From NCBI RefSeq assembly GCF_028283705.1, contig NZ_JAPWKD010000031.1, positions 1-64,000 on the forward strand: 64,000 nt of DNA, in the 5' to 3' direction. Below are positions 43,731-53,728 of this stretch, piece by piece; within the stretch, counting starts at the first letter, position 1; each line of letters begins with the position of its first letter. Source of the stretch: Pantoea sp. (GTDB taxonomy: Bacteria > Pseudomonadota > Gammaproteobacteria > Enterobacterales > Enterobacteriaceae). Both the position numbers and the translations under genes were made by a program. The notes under the pieces are model-generated. The model was not told the origin of the DNA. It saw only the letters and a list, made by a program, of their open reading frames with translations, and searched no databases.

Positions 43731-46700
43731 CTCTTAACCCAAGACTACAAGTGAATATTTGTGTGTTTCATTATACGTATTATGCTATATAAATATAAAC
43801 TTATTAAAAATTGGAAAGCAATGACTTCTATTTACTGATTGTACAAATTAAATCCTCAATCAATAAAAACTGACACACCATATTTTTTCATATTAGTTAT
43901 TTTAAATTAATTGATAAATTATAAGATCTATTTTAGAGAAGTTGCTTACATGAGGTTTGAGAAATCTTCACTCCTACTCTTAGCTCATGATCATATATCA
44001 ACTTTAGTTGTCTTTATTCTCATATTATCCGTTTGTTCTAGTGTAGACTTACTCTGACGATATTCATCCTCCTATTTATTTGCAGCATAACGTCTTATTC
44101 TTAATTTTACGCATTATTCTTTACGCTGCAAGTACGAACCAGTACTCCACACCTCTTGGTTATGATTCCTTCTTATTCATGTACCTGCATTTTAAGCAGT
44201 TAATAATTCGTATTGGTATTCATTTATTCGTTTTTTATTTTGTGGTGAGATTTTACGTGTTTTGAATTGCTAATTCGTTAAGAATGGAAAAACACAAGAA
44301 GATTTTTTGTTTTTGTATTGCTTCGAAATTAATATTTCTTCGATATTTTTTAGTTTTGAGCAAATCACTACTATATTTACTAGTATTGATGTTCAACTCA
44401 ATATTGGCAGATCTGGTTATAAAATCTCTCTGATAATCCCTACTCTTTCCCATCCTGCATGCCTTGATGGTTATTGTTCGATTCAAACTACACTTTATGT
44501 GGTATAACGCATTGAAATTTTCACCTTACTGCTAGCGCGCTAACTCATTGAAAAATAATCTTAAAGCTTTCTTTTTTCATCCTGAAAACTCCAGTTTATA
44601 GTGTTTTCCATTCTAAATCAGAAACCTTGTGAAATTATGATCACCTCGTTTTAAACCTCTCTTATTTCTCTCTAATACCTATGCGTTGGTATTAAGTTAA
44701 TAAAAATGAATTAGGATTTTAGTTCTTCTTTTGGTCACCGCTGAGATTTCATTTTTTTTATTTTGAACATCAATTTTGCAATCTCTTTATGTCCTTATTT
44801 AATAATTTAGTTGTTCAAATACACGCAAAGTACAATGATGAATATTCTCTATTCTAATTAATTAAATTAGAGTCACTGTGTCACAATATATTCAGCTACG
44901 AATAATGAAAGTTTATATTTCATATATACAGAAATATGAAATCATATTTTCTTTTTTAAAAACTTGAAACTCATAAGTTTCACAAATAGTATTTGTTTTC
45001 CAAACTAACGTACCCTATGTACACTCTCATTTTCTATTTATCCATTATTCATTACAGCCTTTTGCTAAGTTTTTGGTTATCCTCCCTTCCATTTAAACAG
45101 ATACTGATTGGTTCCAGTTTTAACCGCTTGGACAGAGATTGCATTTGTTATTTAAGCTGTTGCGCTACCCGGTTAAGAGGGTCTTCACCATCTATGACTC
45201 ATCATAAGATACTGAATATAAGGAAGAAAGTTATAATTTTCAGCCTGAAAACTTCCAAAGGGCGTGTCTCATGTAAATGGAATAATGCCCACTATTGCAC
45301 ATCTTATGAAAAAAGGTATTTTGCTTTTTTATAGTATCTAAAGTAAATGTTTGTTTACCATCCTTTTAATTGGTGAAATGTAATTAAAAATATAAAAAAT
45401 TGGTTTCCTCCTGAGCTGATATGCACAATGCTTAAAATTATACTAGTCGTTGTTTTTTACTGAAGATATGAGAAAGCTAAAAAATTTATTTTCTATATGA
45501 AGTACAAAAACATTTGTCAATTGAGATTTAACAGTCCCTATACGCTCGTTGGCTGATATCTCGTTTTTTAATTGAGCATGTTTATAAAAGCCACTAAAAT
45601 TTGGATTTTTTCGACTTAATAAATTTATTTTTTATGTTTGTCTTTTATGCAGACATGCACATGTTTGAGAGATATTATCCAAAACTTGTTTGAATATAAT
45701 GTTTCTATTCCCTATCGTATATAAATGTTTATCAATATCCTATATTTCCCTCTCTTAAAATGTTTATCTAAATCTATATTCTTGATTAATATGTTAATAT
45801 TTGGTCTATAAATCTTAATTGAAAAAAAACACCAATTCTTTAATAGCTATGCCTTTAAATTACGAACATACCTTTTGAACTAGCGATATTGACATTCAAA
45901 TATTTAGATTTGAATGTAGAAATGATTTTTTGCGCTTCTGAGTAAATTCAACTTCTTGAAATTCGCAACCATTATATTGCAATAAGTATAATGATTTCGT
46001 TTTTTGGTAGAGTAGATTGACGTAAATGTCATATAAATAGGTTAGTTATTTATCGATATTATTACTATTGAACAACTGCAGTCACCATCTGAGAATTGTG
46101 TTGGATCGCTTGTAACTCAAATTTATTCAATTTGAAATGTAATTTTTATATAAACCTTATCGGCTGAACTTCAAGAGATTTGAGCTAACTCCATTATTGA
46201 ATCAATATAACTTATTGATTTATATCTATATTTTGACAATTTTCAGCCTGAAAACACCATCGGTGAACTGATAAAATTGAATTAAAAAAGCATCTATTTG
46301 AATACAAAAAATAAAAAGTAATTTTAACTTCTAAACAGCTTCGTTTTAAAAAGAACAAATTCATATACGTTGGTAACAAAGTATCGCGTGTGTGACTATT
46401 TGGGATGAAAATCTTATAGTTTAACGATAATAAAATAACATCCAGAAAGAAAGCTGGAGCATCATATTGATTTGCTTTACCAAAAGTATTCATTTTGGCC
46501 TGAATTGCAATTCAATTGTCCGATGTTTGTTTGCAAATCAATCATATTTGGCTATTACTATTTAGTAGGTTTACACAGCCATAAATCTAAATAATGATAA
46601 TTAAGGTTACGTTTAATACTTCAGACATCAAATCAACTATTTATTTCTCGATTTAAAATCTAATTACTAGGCTTACGCTCTGGTGAGATCTAAAATACAC

Positions 46701-47195
46701 GTTATCTTAACCGAAGCTTAGAATTATTATCCAATAATTGAATTATATAACTAGGAAAAACAGTAACTGATGATAAAAATGAGCTTACTAATATGCAATT
46801 TAGAGAAAAATAGTATTCCAAATAATGCAGAGGGAAGGGATTTATCATGAGAAGACCATTTTATTTTTAATGCTAATGGCTTTAAATCCACCTGAGAATA
46901 CTATTGTGCTGACATGATGATTCTCTTTTCTAAGTCTAATATTGTTCCTGAATATCTTTTTAGATTGACTGATAAAAAGTTGATTAGATTTAAATGTTAC
47001 AGTGTAACATTAAAAAATGTTAATTATCATATAGTTATAATTAACTAGATTGCTTTTCACACCTAGTATTTAAAAATTTGAATTCGTATTCAATTATCAA
47101 TTTTTGGAGGTTTTTTAAACAAATAAAGATGTACTGAAAAACCTAAATAGGACAAGGTTAAAAATCGAGGCATGGATGAGTTTTGATTGCATTTT
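43731..47195. other. Very AT-rich region without recognisable genes
   Basis: About 3.5 kb that differs sharply in composition from both sides. The longest frames (for example 44993-45334 plus, 46212-46493 minus) are low-complexity, lack ribosome sites and match nothing I know. A 16-base element TTTTCAGCCTGAAAAC occurs at about 45238 and 46241. An inverted repeat ATTTCATAT...ATATGAAAT lies near 44918-44943. It ends at the replication origin. It may be a silenced relic or have a structural role; nothing more can be supported. Confidence 0.6.
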
Positions 47196-47503
47196 TACCC
47201 ATTATCCACAGGATAGATCTAATGAATTGGATCTTATATTGATCTAATAAGGATCTTATATATGATCTTTATAAAGATCTTAAAGATCTAAGCATCAGAA
47301 AGTTTATATTTATCATGTGGTTAAAGCATCTTTTGTTCCTCTAAACATGCAATTTGTTCCTCTAAACATGTGATCCGTTCCGCTAAATATGTAATTTGTT
47401 CCTCTAAAAATGCTATGCGTTCCTCTGGATATGCTGTAGTGTTCCTCTGAATATGCAGAAAGCGTTCCTCTGAATATGCAGTGCAACGTTTACCTGTGGA
47501 TAA
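47196..47503 (+). other. Replication origin (P1 oriR-like)
   Basis: A perfect DnaA box TTATCCACA lies at 47202-47210 and an inverted one (TGTGGATAA) at 47495-47503. After the first box come seven GATC sites in AT-rich DNA (47216, 47230, 47241, 47252, 47264, 47276, 47285), spaced mostly 11-12 bp, so on one face of the helix. Seven iterons follow, then repA. This matches the order of phage P1 oriR: DnaA boxes, Dam-site heptamers, iterons, repA. Confidence 0.88.
47335..47479 (+). repeat. Seven origin iterons (GTTCCTCTAAACATGC type)
   Basis: 16-base direct repeats start at 47335, 47356, 47377, 47398, 47419, 47441 and 47464. Spacing is 21-23 bp, that is two helical turns. The consensus is GTTCCTCTRAAYATGC; the third copy has GTTCCG. 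They lie directly before repA and should bind RepA for initiation and autoregulation. Confidence 0.93.
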
Positions 47504-47527
47504 TTGTGGCAGGGGAGGTTAAAGGAA

Positions 47528-48436
47528 ATGTCTAAGGATATAAATGATTTAGGTCTAACTGTCGAATATGAAAATAAAACCACAGGTGAACTTGAGTACA
47601 TATCATCCACAAGCAACAAATCGATCCAGCCGCTATCACTGCTGCGCTTAAGTGTCTTCAGCCCTGTGGGCTTGATCGAAAAAAAGAGCGTTGGCAATCG
47701 CTCGATGGATGCCTCAGAAGAGTTCCGTAACCTCGAAATTGTTAACAAGGAAGGGTACAACAAAGTTACCATTAATGGCCCTAAATTGGACATGGACACC
47801 GATTTTCGCACCTGGGTGGCCATCATTTCTGCCTTAACCCACACTGAGATGAAAGAGGGTAAGGTTACGTTACCTTTCACCGAGTTTGCGCGTCTTTGTG
47901 AATTCAACTCACGGCAGGTCAATAAAAATCTGAAGGAGCGGATTGCTAAATCACTGCGTAAAATCACCCAAACTTCAATCCATGTGTACAAGGAGGATGG
48001 CGAAGATATCGTGAGTGCTACCACACACCTTATCAACTTTTCCAAGGTGGATACCGCTAAAAATCAGGTCATCATTGAGTACAATCCTGGACTTAGAGAT
48101 CTCTATAACATCGACCTCAAACGCGTGCTCAAACTCAAGGTATTTCCTGCCATTAAGCGCAATGAGGTTGCTAAGGCCATATATACGTTCCTGGAAGGCC
48201 TGCCAAACGTTCCAAACAAAGTTCAGATTGTTACCTTCGAACGAATTCAGGAACGGCTTAACATGCGTTCTGAGCCGCGTAAACAGCTGATGATAGTGAG
48301 GAAAGCTATGAAGCTGTTGGAGGACGTTAAATACCTAACATATACCGAAGGTTACAAAGTAGTTCAGGGTAAGAAAAGGATCTACTTTACGATCACATCC
48401 CGGGATCCGGATCTTTCTGAGAACAATGAAGTTTAG
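47528..48436 (+). CDS. repA: P1-type plasmid replication initiator RepA
   Basis: A 302-residue initiator. It resembles P1 RepA across its length: QPLSLLRLSVFSPV, then GPKLDMDTDFRTWVAIISAL, EVAKAIYTFLEGLP and FERIQERLNM. The two winged-helix domains bind the iterons. The ATG at 47528 is preceded by GGGGAGG at ten bases; an upstream TTG at 47504 is not needed. Iterons lie on both sides: 7 in the origin and 22 between repA and parA. Copy control by iteron pairing (handcuffing) is therefore expected, as in P1. Confidence 0.95.
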   Translation: MSKDINDLGLTVEYENKTTGELEYISSTSNKSIQPLSLLRLSVFSPVGLIEKKSVGNRSMDASEEFRNLEIVNKEGYNKVTINGPKLDMDTDFRTWVAIISALTHTEMKEGKVTLPFTEFARLCEFNSRQVNKNLKERIAKSLRKITQTSIHVYKEDGEDIVSATTHLINFSKVDTAKNQVIIEYNPGLRDLYNIDLKRVLKLKVFPAIKRNEVAKAIYTFLEGLPNVPNKVQIVTFERIQERLNMRSEPRKQLMIVRKAMKLLEDVKYLTYTEGYKVVQGKKRIYFTITSRDPDLSENNEV

Positions 48437-48517
48437 GCTTCAAGACAGCATTGTTAAACATCAGTGTATTGGTGTTACTAAGCGCAATTGACTGTTTTTT
48501 CAATATAAATCCGTTAT

Positions 48518-49576
48518 GTTCCTCTAAATATGCAAGCGAAAGCTTGCTATATTATTCAATGTTTCCCTCAGTGTTCCTCTAAACATGCATTAGTAAATAT
48601 TGCTGCCAGTCATCCTAGAGAGGGCAGGGCGTTCCTCTGAACATGCAGAAAGCATCTTTGTAATCAACGAAATATGAGATTATTGTCATGCATTTGGTTT
48701 CAGATGCTATGTTCCTCTAAACATGCTGGCGATGAGTTGCATAGTGTTCCTCTAAACATGCATCCGTCGCTTTTGATACCTGTGCTGCTGGTATGAGATA
48801 ATCGCCGTTCCCGTAAACATGCAAATCAATTTATGAACTGACAGTTTATGGGGTGCAAAAAGATCTGGCGTTCTTCTAATGATGCTGATGTTGCAAGCTG
48901 TTCCTCTAGACATGCTAATCCTTATCCCAGGTGTTCCTCTAAAGATGCAGCGGTTTCTCAACAGATGTTCTTCTAAACATGTAGCAGTGAGTTCCAGTAG
49001 TGGTGTTCCTCTAAACATGCAGGACTCTTGTCTTGTACAAGATATAACCGAGGTGGGGCTTTAAAACTGATTACTGTGCGATAAATTTTTATCAATAAAA
49101 TCAGATGCGTTCTTCTAAATATGCATTCATCTGATAATGATGTTCCTCTGAACATGCAACTTCAGAGAAGCTTGTTCCTCTGAATATGATACGAAAATCT
49201 CTAGCGTGTTCCTCTAAATATGCTGTTTATCAGATGGTCACGTTCCTCTAAAAATGCATTATACGGCATGTGTTCCTCTAAACATGCTGGGCGAAAGTGA
49301 TAAGTGTTCCTGTAAATATGCAGATTGAGGCAATTCCTCGGGTGGGTTGTGGATTCAGTTGCCGGAGTGTTCCTCTGAACATGCAAAATCGGTTGATGAG
49401 GGGTTAGCCTGACCCGATTTTTGTTCCTCTGGACATGCAGAATGACAGAGATGCGTTGATGTGATGATCATTAAGTAATCATTCCGTTCCTCTTCGCATG
49501 CAGATCAGAAATAAAACTCAAAAAGGTCTGATTTTAAAATGTTGATAATTTGTACGTAGTGTTCCTTTAAATATGC
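48518..49576 (+). repeat. Twenty-two downstream iterons (incA-like control array)
   Basis: The same 16-base motif as in the origin, all in one orientation. Starts: 48518, 48573, 48631, 48711, 48746, 48807, 48870, 48900, 48933, 48967, 49005, 49109, 49142, 49174, 49208, 49242, 49272, 49306, 49369, 49423, 49486, 49561. Some carry one or two changes (for example GTTCCCGTAAACATGC, GTTCTTCTAATGATGC). Spacing is mostly 30-38 or 54-63 bp. Position between repA and parA equals P1 incA, which holds nine copies. Confidence 0.92.
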
Positions 49577-49836
49577 GGATTTAGTAATTGTGCTGGATAT
49601 CCAGGCGGCTGAAATAAATCCGAAATCCGATATTTATCCTTAATAATCAATGACATGACAGTATGGTGAGAAACTTCGCGATTGCGATAGGTCTGCAGCC
49701 TTATTGGCATAATCTCAGTTTTGTGAAATAAATCCATCGATGAAGAAAAAATCCAGTTTTTAGGTTTTTTACTGAAAAATTGGCAGATTACGGTTTTTTG
49801 TGTAGTATTCAAAAAGACATTATTACTGAGGTGCTT

Positions 49837-51039
49837 ATGAAGCGTGATTACGGCGATGTGCTGGAGACAGCGAAGCGAGCGAACAGTATGTTGCAGGGAC
49901 TTAGCAACCATATTGAACAACAACGGGTTGAATTTAATCAGACTGGTTATTATCAAACGTATTCACGCAACGCTGTTGCCAATTTTCCACTGCTCAGTAA
50001 GCACGCTGTTGTCGCAGCCATAAGTGATATGGAGGGAGCTGGCTATGAGTTTGGGAAAAAGCAAACCGGCAGTACCTCACAATATGCGCTTAGCCTGCAG
50101 AACGTTATCGATATTTATCATCACCGCAAAGTACCTAAATACCGTGATAAGCATAAAGGTCCCTTCGTTGTGTTCGTCGTTAACCTGAAAGGAGGTGTAT
50201 CCAAAACGGTCAGCACCGTGACGCTCGCGCATGGAATGCGTGCTCATCCTGCTATGCTGCACAATGATCTAAGGATCCTTGTCATCGATCTTGATCCTCA
50301 GGCTTCAAGCACCATGTTCTTAAGCCATAAAAATAGCATTGGCTCCAAAGCAGAAACTGCTGCCCAAGCTATGTTGAACGATCTTGGTCGCGAGCAGTTA
50401 CATAGCGAGTTTATTCAGCCAACAGTGATGCCCGGCGTTGATGTTATGCCCGCCTCAATTGATGATGGTTTTGTAGCAAGTGACTGGGAGGCTCTAGTGC
50501 AGGAATATCTGCCGGGGGTTGCACCGTCTGAAGTTTTGCGCAGAAATGTAATCGATCGACTTGCCGATGACTATGATTTTATCTTTGTCGATACTGGCCC
50601 ACATCTTGATTCGTTCATGCTTAACGCCATTGCTGCCAGCGATATCCTGTTGACTCCGACTCCACCAGCGCAGGTCGATTTTCATTCCACAATGAAGTAT
50701 CTGACCCGCTTGCCTGAAATGCTGGAGCGTATTGAAAAAGAAGGTGTCGAACCACGATTAAAAGCCAATATTGGTTTTATGTCGAAAATGACGACGAAAC
50801 ATGATCATTTAACTTCTCAGAGCTACGCGCGAGAAGTGTTTACTAAATCTATGCTTGATGCCTCTCTACCGCGGCTTGATGGTTTTGAGCGATGCGGCGA
50901 ATCATTTGATACGGTTATCAGTGCCAATCCTATTTCTTATCCGGGTAGTGCTGATGCCCTCCGAAAAGCCAAGTATGAAGCAGAGCAATTTTCTCGTGCA
51001 GTTTTCGACCGCATTGAATACATCAGGAGCACACTGTGA
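49837..51039 (+). CDS. parA: P1-type partition ATPase ParA
   Basis: A 400-residue type Ia ParA. An N-terminal helix-turn-helix region (about 50-95) would allow autorepression. The deviant Walker A reads NLKGGVSKTVS, followed by LVIDLDPQAS and FIFVDTGPHLDS. The ATG at 49837 follows GAGGTGCTT; a TTG at 49780 is in frame but unsupported. Length is close to P1 ParA (398 aa). The stop overlaps the parB start. It moves plasmid copies on the nucleoid with ParB-parS. Confidence 0.95.
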   Translation: MKRDYGDVLETAKRANSMLQGLSNHIEQQRVEFNQTGYYQTYSRNAVANFPLLSKHAVVAAISDMEGAGYEFGKKQTGSTSQYALSLQNVIDIYHHRKVPKYRDKHKGPFVVFVVNLKGGVSKTVSTVTLAHGMRAHPAMLHNDLRILVIDLDPQASSTMFLSHKNSIGSKAETAAQAMLNDLGREQLHSEFIQPTVMPGVDVMPASIDDGFVASDWEALVQEYLPGVAPSEVLRRNVIDRLADDYDFIFVDTGPHLDSFMLNAIAASDILLTPTPPAQVDFHSTMKYLTRLPEMLERIEKEGVEPRLKANIGFMSKMTTKHDHLTSQSYAREVFTKSMLDASLPRLDGFERCGESFDTVISANPISYPGSADALRKAKYEAEQFSRAVFDRIEYIRSTL

Positions 51040-52025
51040 GTACTCATAAGACGGTACAACGTATCGGCCGCACCATGGGCCAGACTGCAATTGCTAGCTT
51101 TATTGACAGCAGCAATACTTCACGAACTTTCACATTAAAATCGGGCAAAACAGCCACTTTTGCCCGTCAGCTCATTCCGCATGGCGATATTGAGCAGAGA
51201 ACCTATGTTGACCCACAGGTCAATGGCCGCGATCAGACTACGTTGACAGAAGAATCTGTTAAAGACATCATCCGTACCATTGGTTTGCAGCAGTTCTTTC
51301 CCGCAATTGGGCGGGTTAAAGATGGACGCATCGAGATTATGGACGGTTCACGTCGCCGTGCAGCTTGTCTGTTTGCAGAAGCCAGTCTTGAAGTGCTGGT
51401 TACTGCCGATGAACTGGATATTAGTGATGCACGTCAGTTAGCGGCTGACATTCAGACAGCCAGAGAACACAATCTGCGGGAACTCGGATTACGTTTTGCC
51501 ATCATGAATGAAAATGGCATGAGCAAAAGCGATATTGCAAAAGTGGAAGGGATCTCAAACGCTAAAGTTACCCGTGCGTTTCAGGCTGCTTCTGTTCCTG
51601 CTGAGCTGATTGCATTATTTCCGGTGGTCTCCGAACTGACTTTGCCTGACTATCAACTGTTGCTTGATGTGACAGATAACGCCAAGGCAGAAAGCGTTGA
51701 GATCAGTGATCTGGCTGAACAGGTTCGCACCATGATGAGTGTAAACCGCAATGACAGGATGACCACGGATGAGCAAAAAACAGAGATACTCAGTTATTTT
51801 CGTTCAGCCAAACGCAACTTGGTACCCAAAAAGCCGAAGCCTCTTACCACGGAAAAACTGGCTGACTTCGAAGACCGTAACTTGCTGGCGCGTCGTAAAG
51901 TGAATACAGAAAAACGTTCTGTCAGCTATGAATTTGTCCGGTTACCCAAGGACACGGTGGATAAAATCGAAGAGGCGATTAAGCAGGTCCTTGAAAGTGT
52001 CAAAGGGGCGAAACTCAGAGGCTAA
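51036..52025 (+). CDS. parB: P1-type centromere-binding protein ParB
   Basis: A 329-residue ParB starting at a GTG that overlaps the parA stop (GTGA). An N-terminal ParB/Srx-like region holds the IEIMDGSRRRAACL box. A helix-turn-helix follows (GMSKSDIAKVEGISNAKVTRAFQAAS), and the C-terminal dimer domain contains SYEFVRLPKDTVDKIEEAI. Similarity to P1 ParB (333 aa) runs along the whole protein. parS should lie close by; candidate palindromes are found just downstream. Confidence 0.94.
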   Translation: MSTHKTVQRIGRTMGQTAIASFIDSSNTSRTFTLKSGKTATFARQLIPHGDIEQRTYVDPQVNGRDQTTLTEESVKDIIRTIGLQQFFPAIGRVKDGRIEIMDGSRRRAACLFAEASLEVLVTADELDISDARQLAADIQTAREHNLRELGLRFAIMNENGMSKSDIAKVEGISNAKVTRAFQAASVPAELIALFPVVSELTLPDYQLLLDVTDNAKAESVEISDLAEQVRTMMSVNRNDRMTTDEQKTEILSYFRSAKRNLVPKKPKPLTTEKLADFEDRNLLARRKVNTEKRSVSYEFVRLPKDTVDKIEEAIKQVLESVKGAKLRG

Positions 52026-52033
52026 GTTTAATC

Positions 52034-52064
52034 AAATGGCTTCCGTGGGAGCCATTTCCTCTTT
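52034..52064 (+). terminator. Terminator of the parAB operon
   Basis: AAATGGCT / AGCCATTT form an 8-bp stem with an 8-base loop, followed by CCTCTTTT, ten bases after the parB stop. Confidence 0.75.
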
Positions 52065-52094
52065 TAGTGTATTCTTCATGGTGCAGTTAGGCCA

Positions 52095-52209
52095 ACTTTA
52101 AGATTTAACTTAAAGTATCCAAACAATGTGTATAAAGTCTTCGTAGATATGCTGACTCGCAGTGTTAATTATTCATCGCTAAAATAGCAAGCTGTCGAAA
52201 GTTTTTCGA
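52095..52209. other. Candidate parS region
   Basis: Two palindromes occur soon after parB: ACTTTAAG-ATTTAA-CTTAAAGT (52095-52116) and TCGAAA-GTT-TTTCGA (52195-52209). P1 parS lies at this position and has two kinds of ParB boxes around a bend site. I do not see the P1 box sequences, so the assignment rests on position. Confidence 0.35.
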
Positions 52210-53061
52210 TTGCCGTGATGACTGCGTTTATTTTTAGGATTAAGTGTCACTGAAGGTTCATGCTTATCAAACAGACTAATTTTATCAGTGACTAAACTCG
52301 GTACAGAGATTCCTTCTATATTTTCTTCAAAATTATTCTCTTCTGAGAAATAAAAAGTTCTCCACCATCCTTGGTTTGTGTCTTTTTTATAATTATCTCA
52401 TTAATCTTATGATAAGATGAGTAAAGTGCTTTTAAAAAACGATTTGATGCAAGCTACATATTAAAAATGCGGGAGGTTCTTTATCTGATGGAGTATGTAA
52501 TACTGTTAAGTGTTATTTCTGATATTGACATGCTGATTATATTCAAGTGAACTGATGTTTATGTAAGTTCATACGTTTTGTCTGATTATTTATCTGATGA
52601 TTAGATTGAACTAAACTATTCCCCCATGCACTGAGAACACTTTTTTATATTTCTGGTGTTCTTATGGATCCATACCTTATTCATGTCTAGCTTTTCTGAA
52701 GCACATTTCCGGTTCAGCCTGAGTTCAGAATATTGTGATAAAACCAGTTACAGTTAGCCATTTCATAAAGTTAATCTCATCAGAATGCGCGGAAGGAATA
52801 TGTGGCGTTTTCGTCAAAATACCCACTCAGGTCAACCTGCGAAAGATAATTCGTTACAGACGCGCACGCAGCGCTATGGGGGTGGTATCTGACGATGGTC
52901 TCGGTTTATTTAGAATGATGGAAATAGGGTTATTTCACAAGCCACTTTTTGGTTAAAGATTTAATCACACCCTACGCAAGATTTTATCTTGCAGTTTTTT
53001 GTTTTTAAAACATGATGTTAGTTGTGATTATTTACCACATTTGACTTGTATGAGACAAGAG
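52210..53061. other. AT-rich gap after the partition operon
   Basis: About 850 bp with no gene I can support. A 73-codon frame (52735-52956, plus) has no ribosome site or known family. Confidence 0.4.
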
Positions 53062-53428
53062 GTGTGTTAATTAACACACTTTACAGTGCCGGATAGTGTG
53101 TTAATGCAGTGCCGGATTGTGTGCTAGTGTAGTGCCGGATTGTGTGCTAATCCGGCACTGCAAACGGCACTGTATGGTGTGTTAATTGTAGCTATGTATT
53201 TAAATCAGTGTGTTATGCGTGATTTTTGCGTCAGTAGTGCCGGATCAACACACATGAAAACGGGGGGCGGTGCCGGATTAACACACATAAAAACGGGTTA
53301 CAGTGCCGGATTAACACACATAAAAACGGATTACAGTGCCGGATTAACACACATATAAACCGCGTGCAGTGCCGGATTAGCACACCCCGGAAAATTAATA
53401 CACAGTGCCGGATTGACACACAGTGACT
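53062..53428. repeat. Two-phase direct-repeat array (AGTGCCGGAT family)
   Basis: It starts with the perfect 18-bp palindrome GTGTGTTAATTAACACAC (53062-53079). Three copies of AGTGCCGGAT + GTGTGYTA at 23-bp period follow (53085, 53108, 53131), then an inverted AGTGCCGGATTAG (53147-53159). After a gap come six copies of AGTGCCGGATTAACACACA at 33-bp period (53236, 53269, 53302, 53335, 53368, 53404). The second element (TTAACACACA) appears in opposite orientation in the two groups. It lies 130 bp before an StbB-like gene, so a centromere is the best guess; a second set of iterons is possible. Confidence 0.85.
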
Positions 53429-53557
53429 GCCGACAGAATAATAAAAAAGCAACATGGCGATTTTACGTATTCCGCAGTCTGTCCCGGAAGTAAAAAACAG
53501 AAATATTCATCAGTCACTGTGCAGGTAATACCCTGCTCAGGCAGTAAGGATAATGGT

Positions 53558-53728
53558 ATGGCCAGAAGAAATATTTACTTTAAAGAGAAAACCGAAAGGG
53601 AAGTTCAGGACCTGGTGCAAATTGAGATACAGGATGGTGCAACGAATGGCGATGTAAATTTCTCTTCAATGGTCAATGAACTGATCGGCATCGGCCTGAT
53701 GGTTAAAAACATCAGGGGAGGGGAATAA
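53558..53728 (+). pseudogene. Truncated StbB/ParR-like plasmid stability protein
   Basis: A 56-residue product with the N-terminal ribbon-helix-helix look of plasmid partition/stability adaptors (MARRNIYFKEKTEREVQDLV...NFSSMVNELIGIGLMV). The ATG at 53558 follows AAGGATAATGGT. It stops early; a piece resembling the usual C-terminus of such proteins (NLSGMHAAEDKAENKHFLIED) continues in another frame at about 53845-53955. The gene therefore looks broken. The partner ATPase (StbA/ParM) is not present in the window. Family naming is from memory of the sequence pattern. Confidence 0.6.

Noticed and set aside
44993..45334. 113-codon frame in the AT-rich region
   Set aside because: No ribosome site, odd composition, no family features; expected by chance in such DNA.
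46212..46493. 93-codon minus-strand frame in the AT-rich region
   Set aside because: Low complexity and no start signal.
48518..49576. CRISPR or satellite DNA
   Set aside because: The motif is the same 16-base iteron found in the repA origin, with irregular spacing, in the incA position of a P1-type replicon.
53236..53428. CRISPR-like array with 33-bp period
   Set aside because: The repeats are directly joined. The parts between the conserved cores are similar to each other, not unique spacers, and no cas genes are present.
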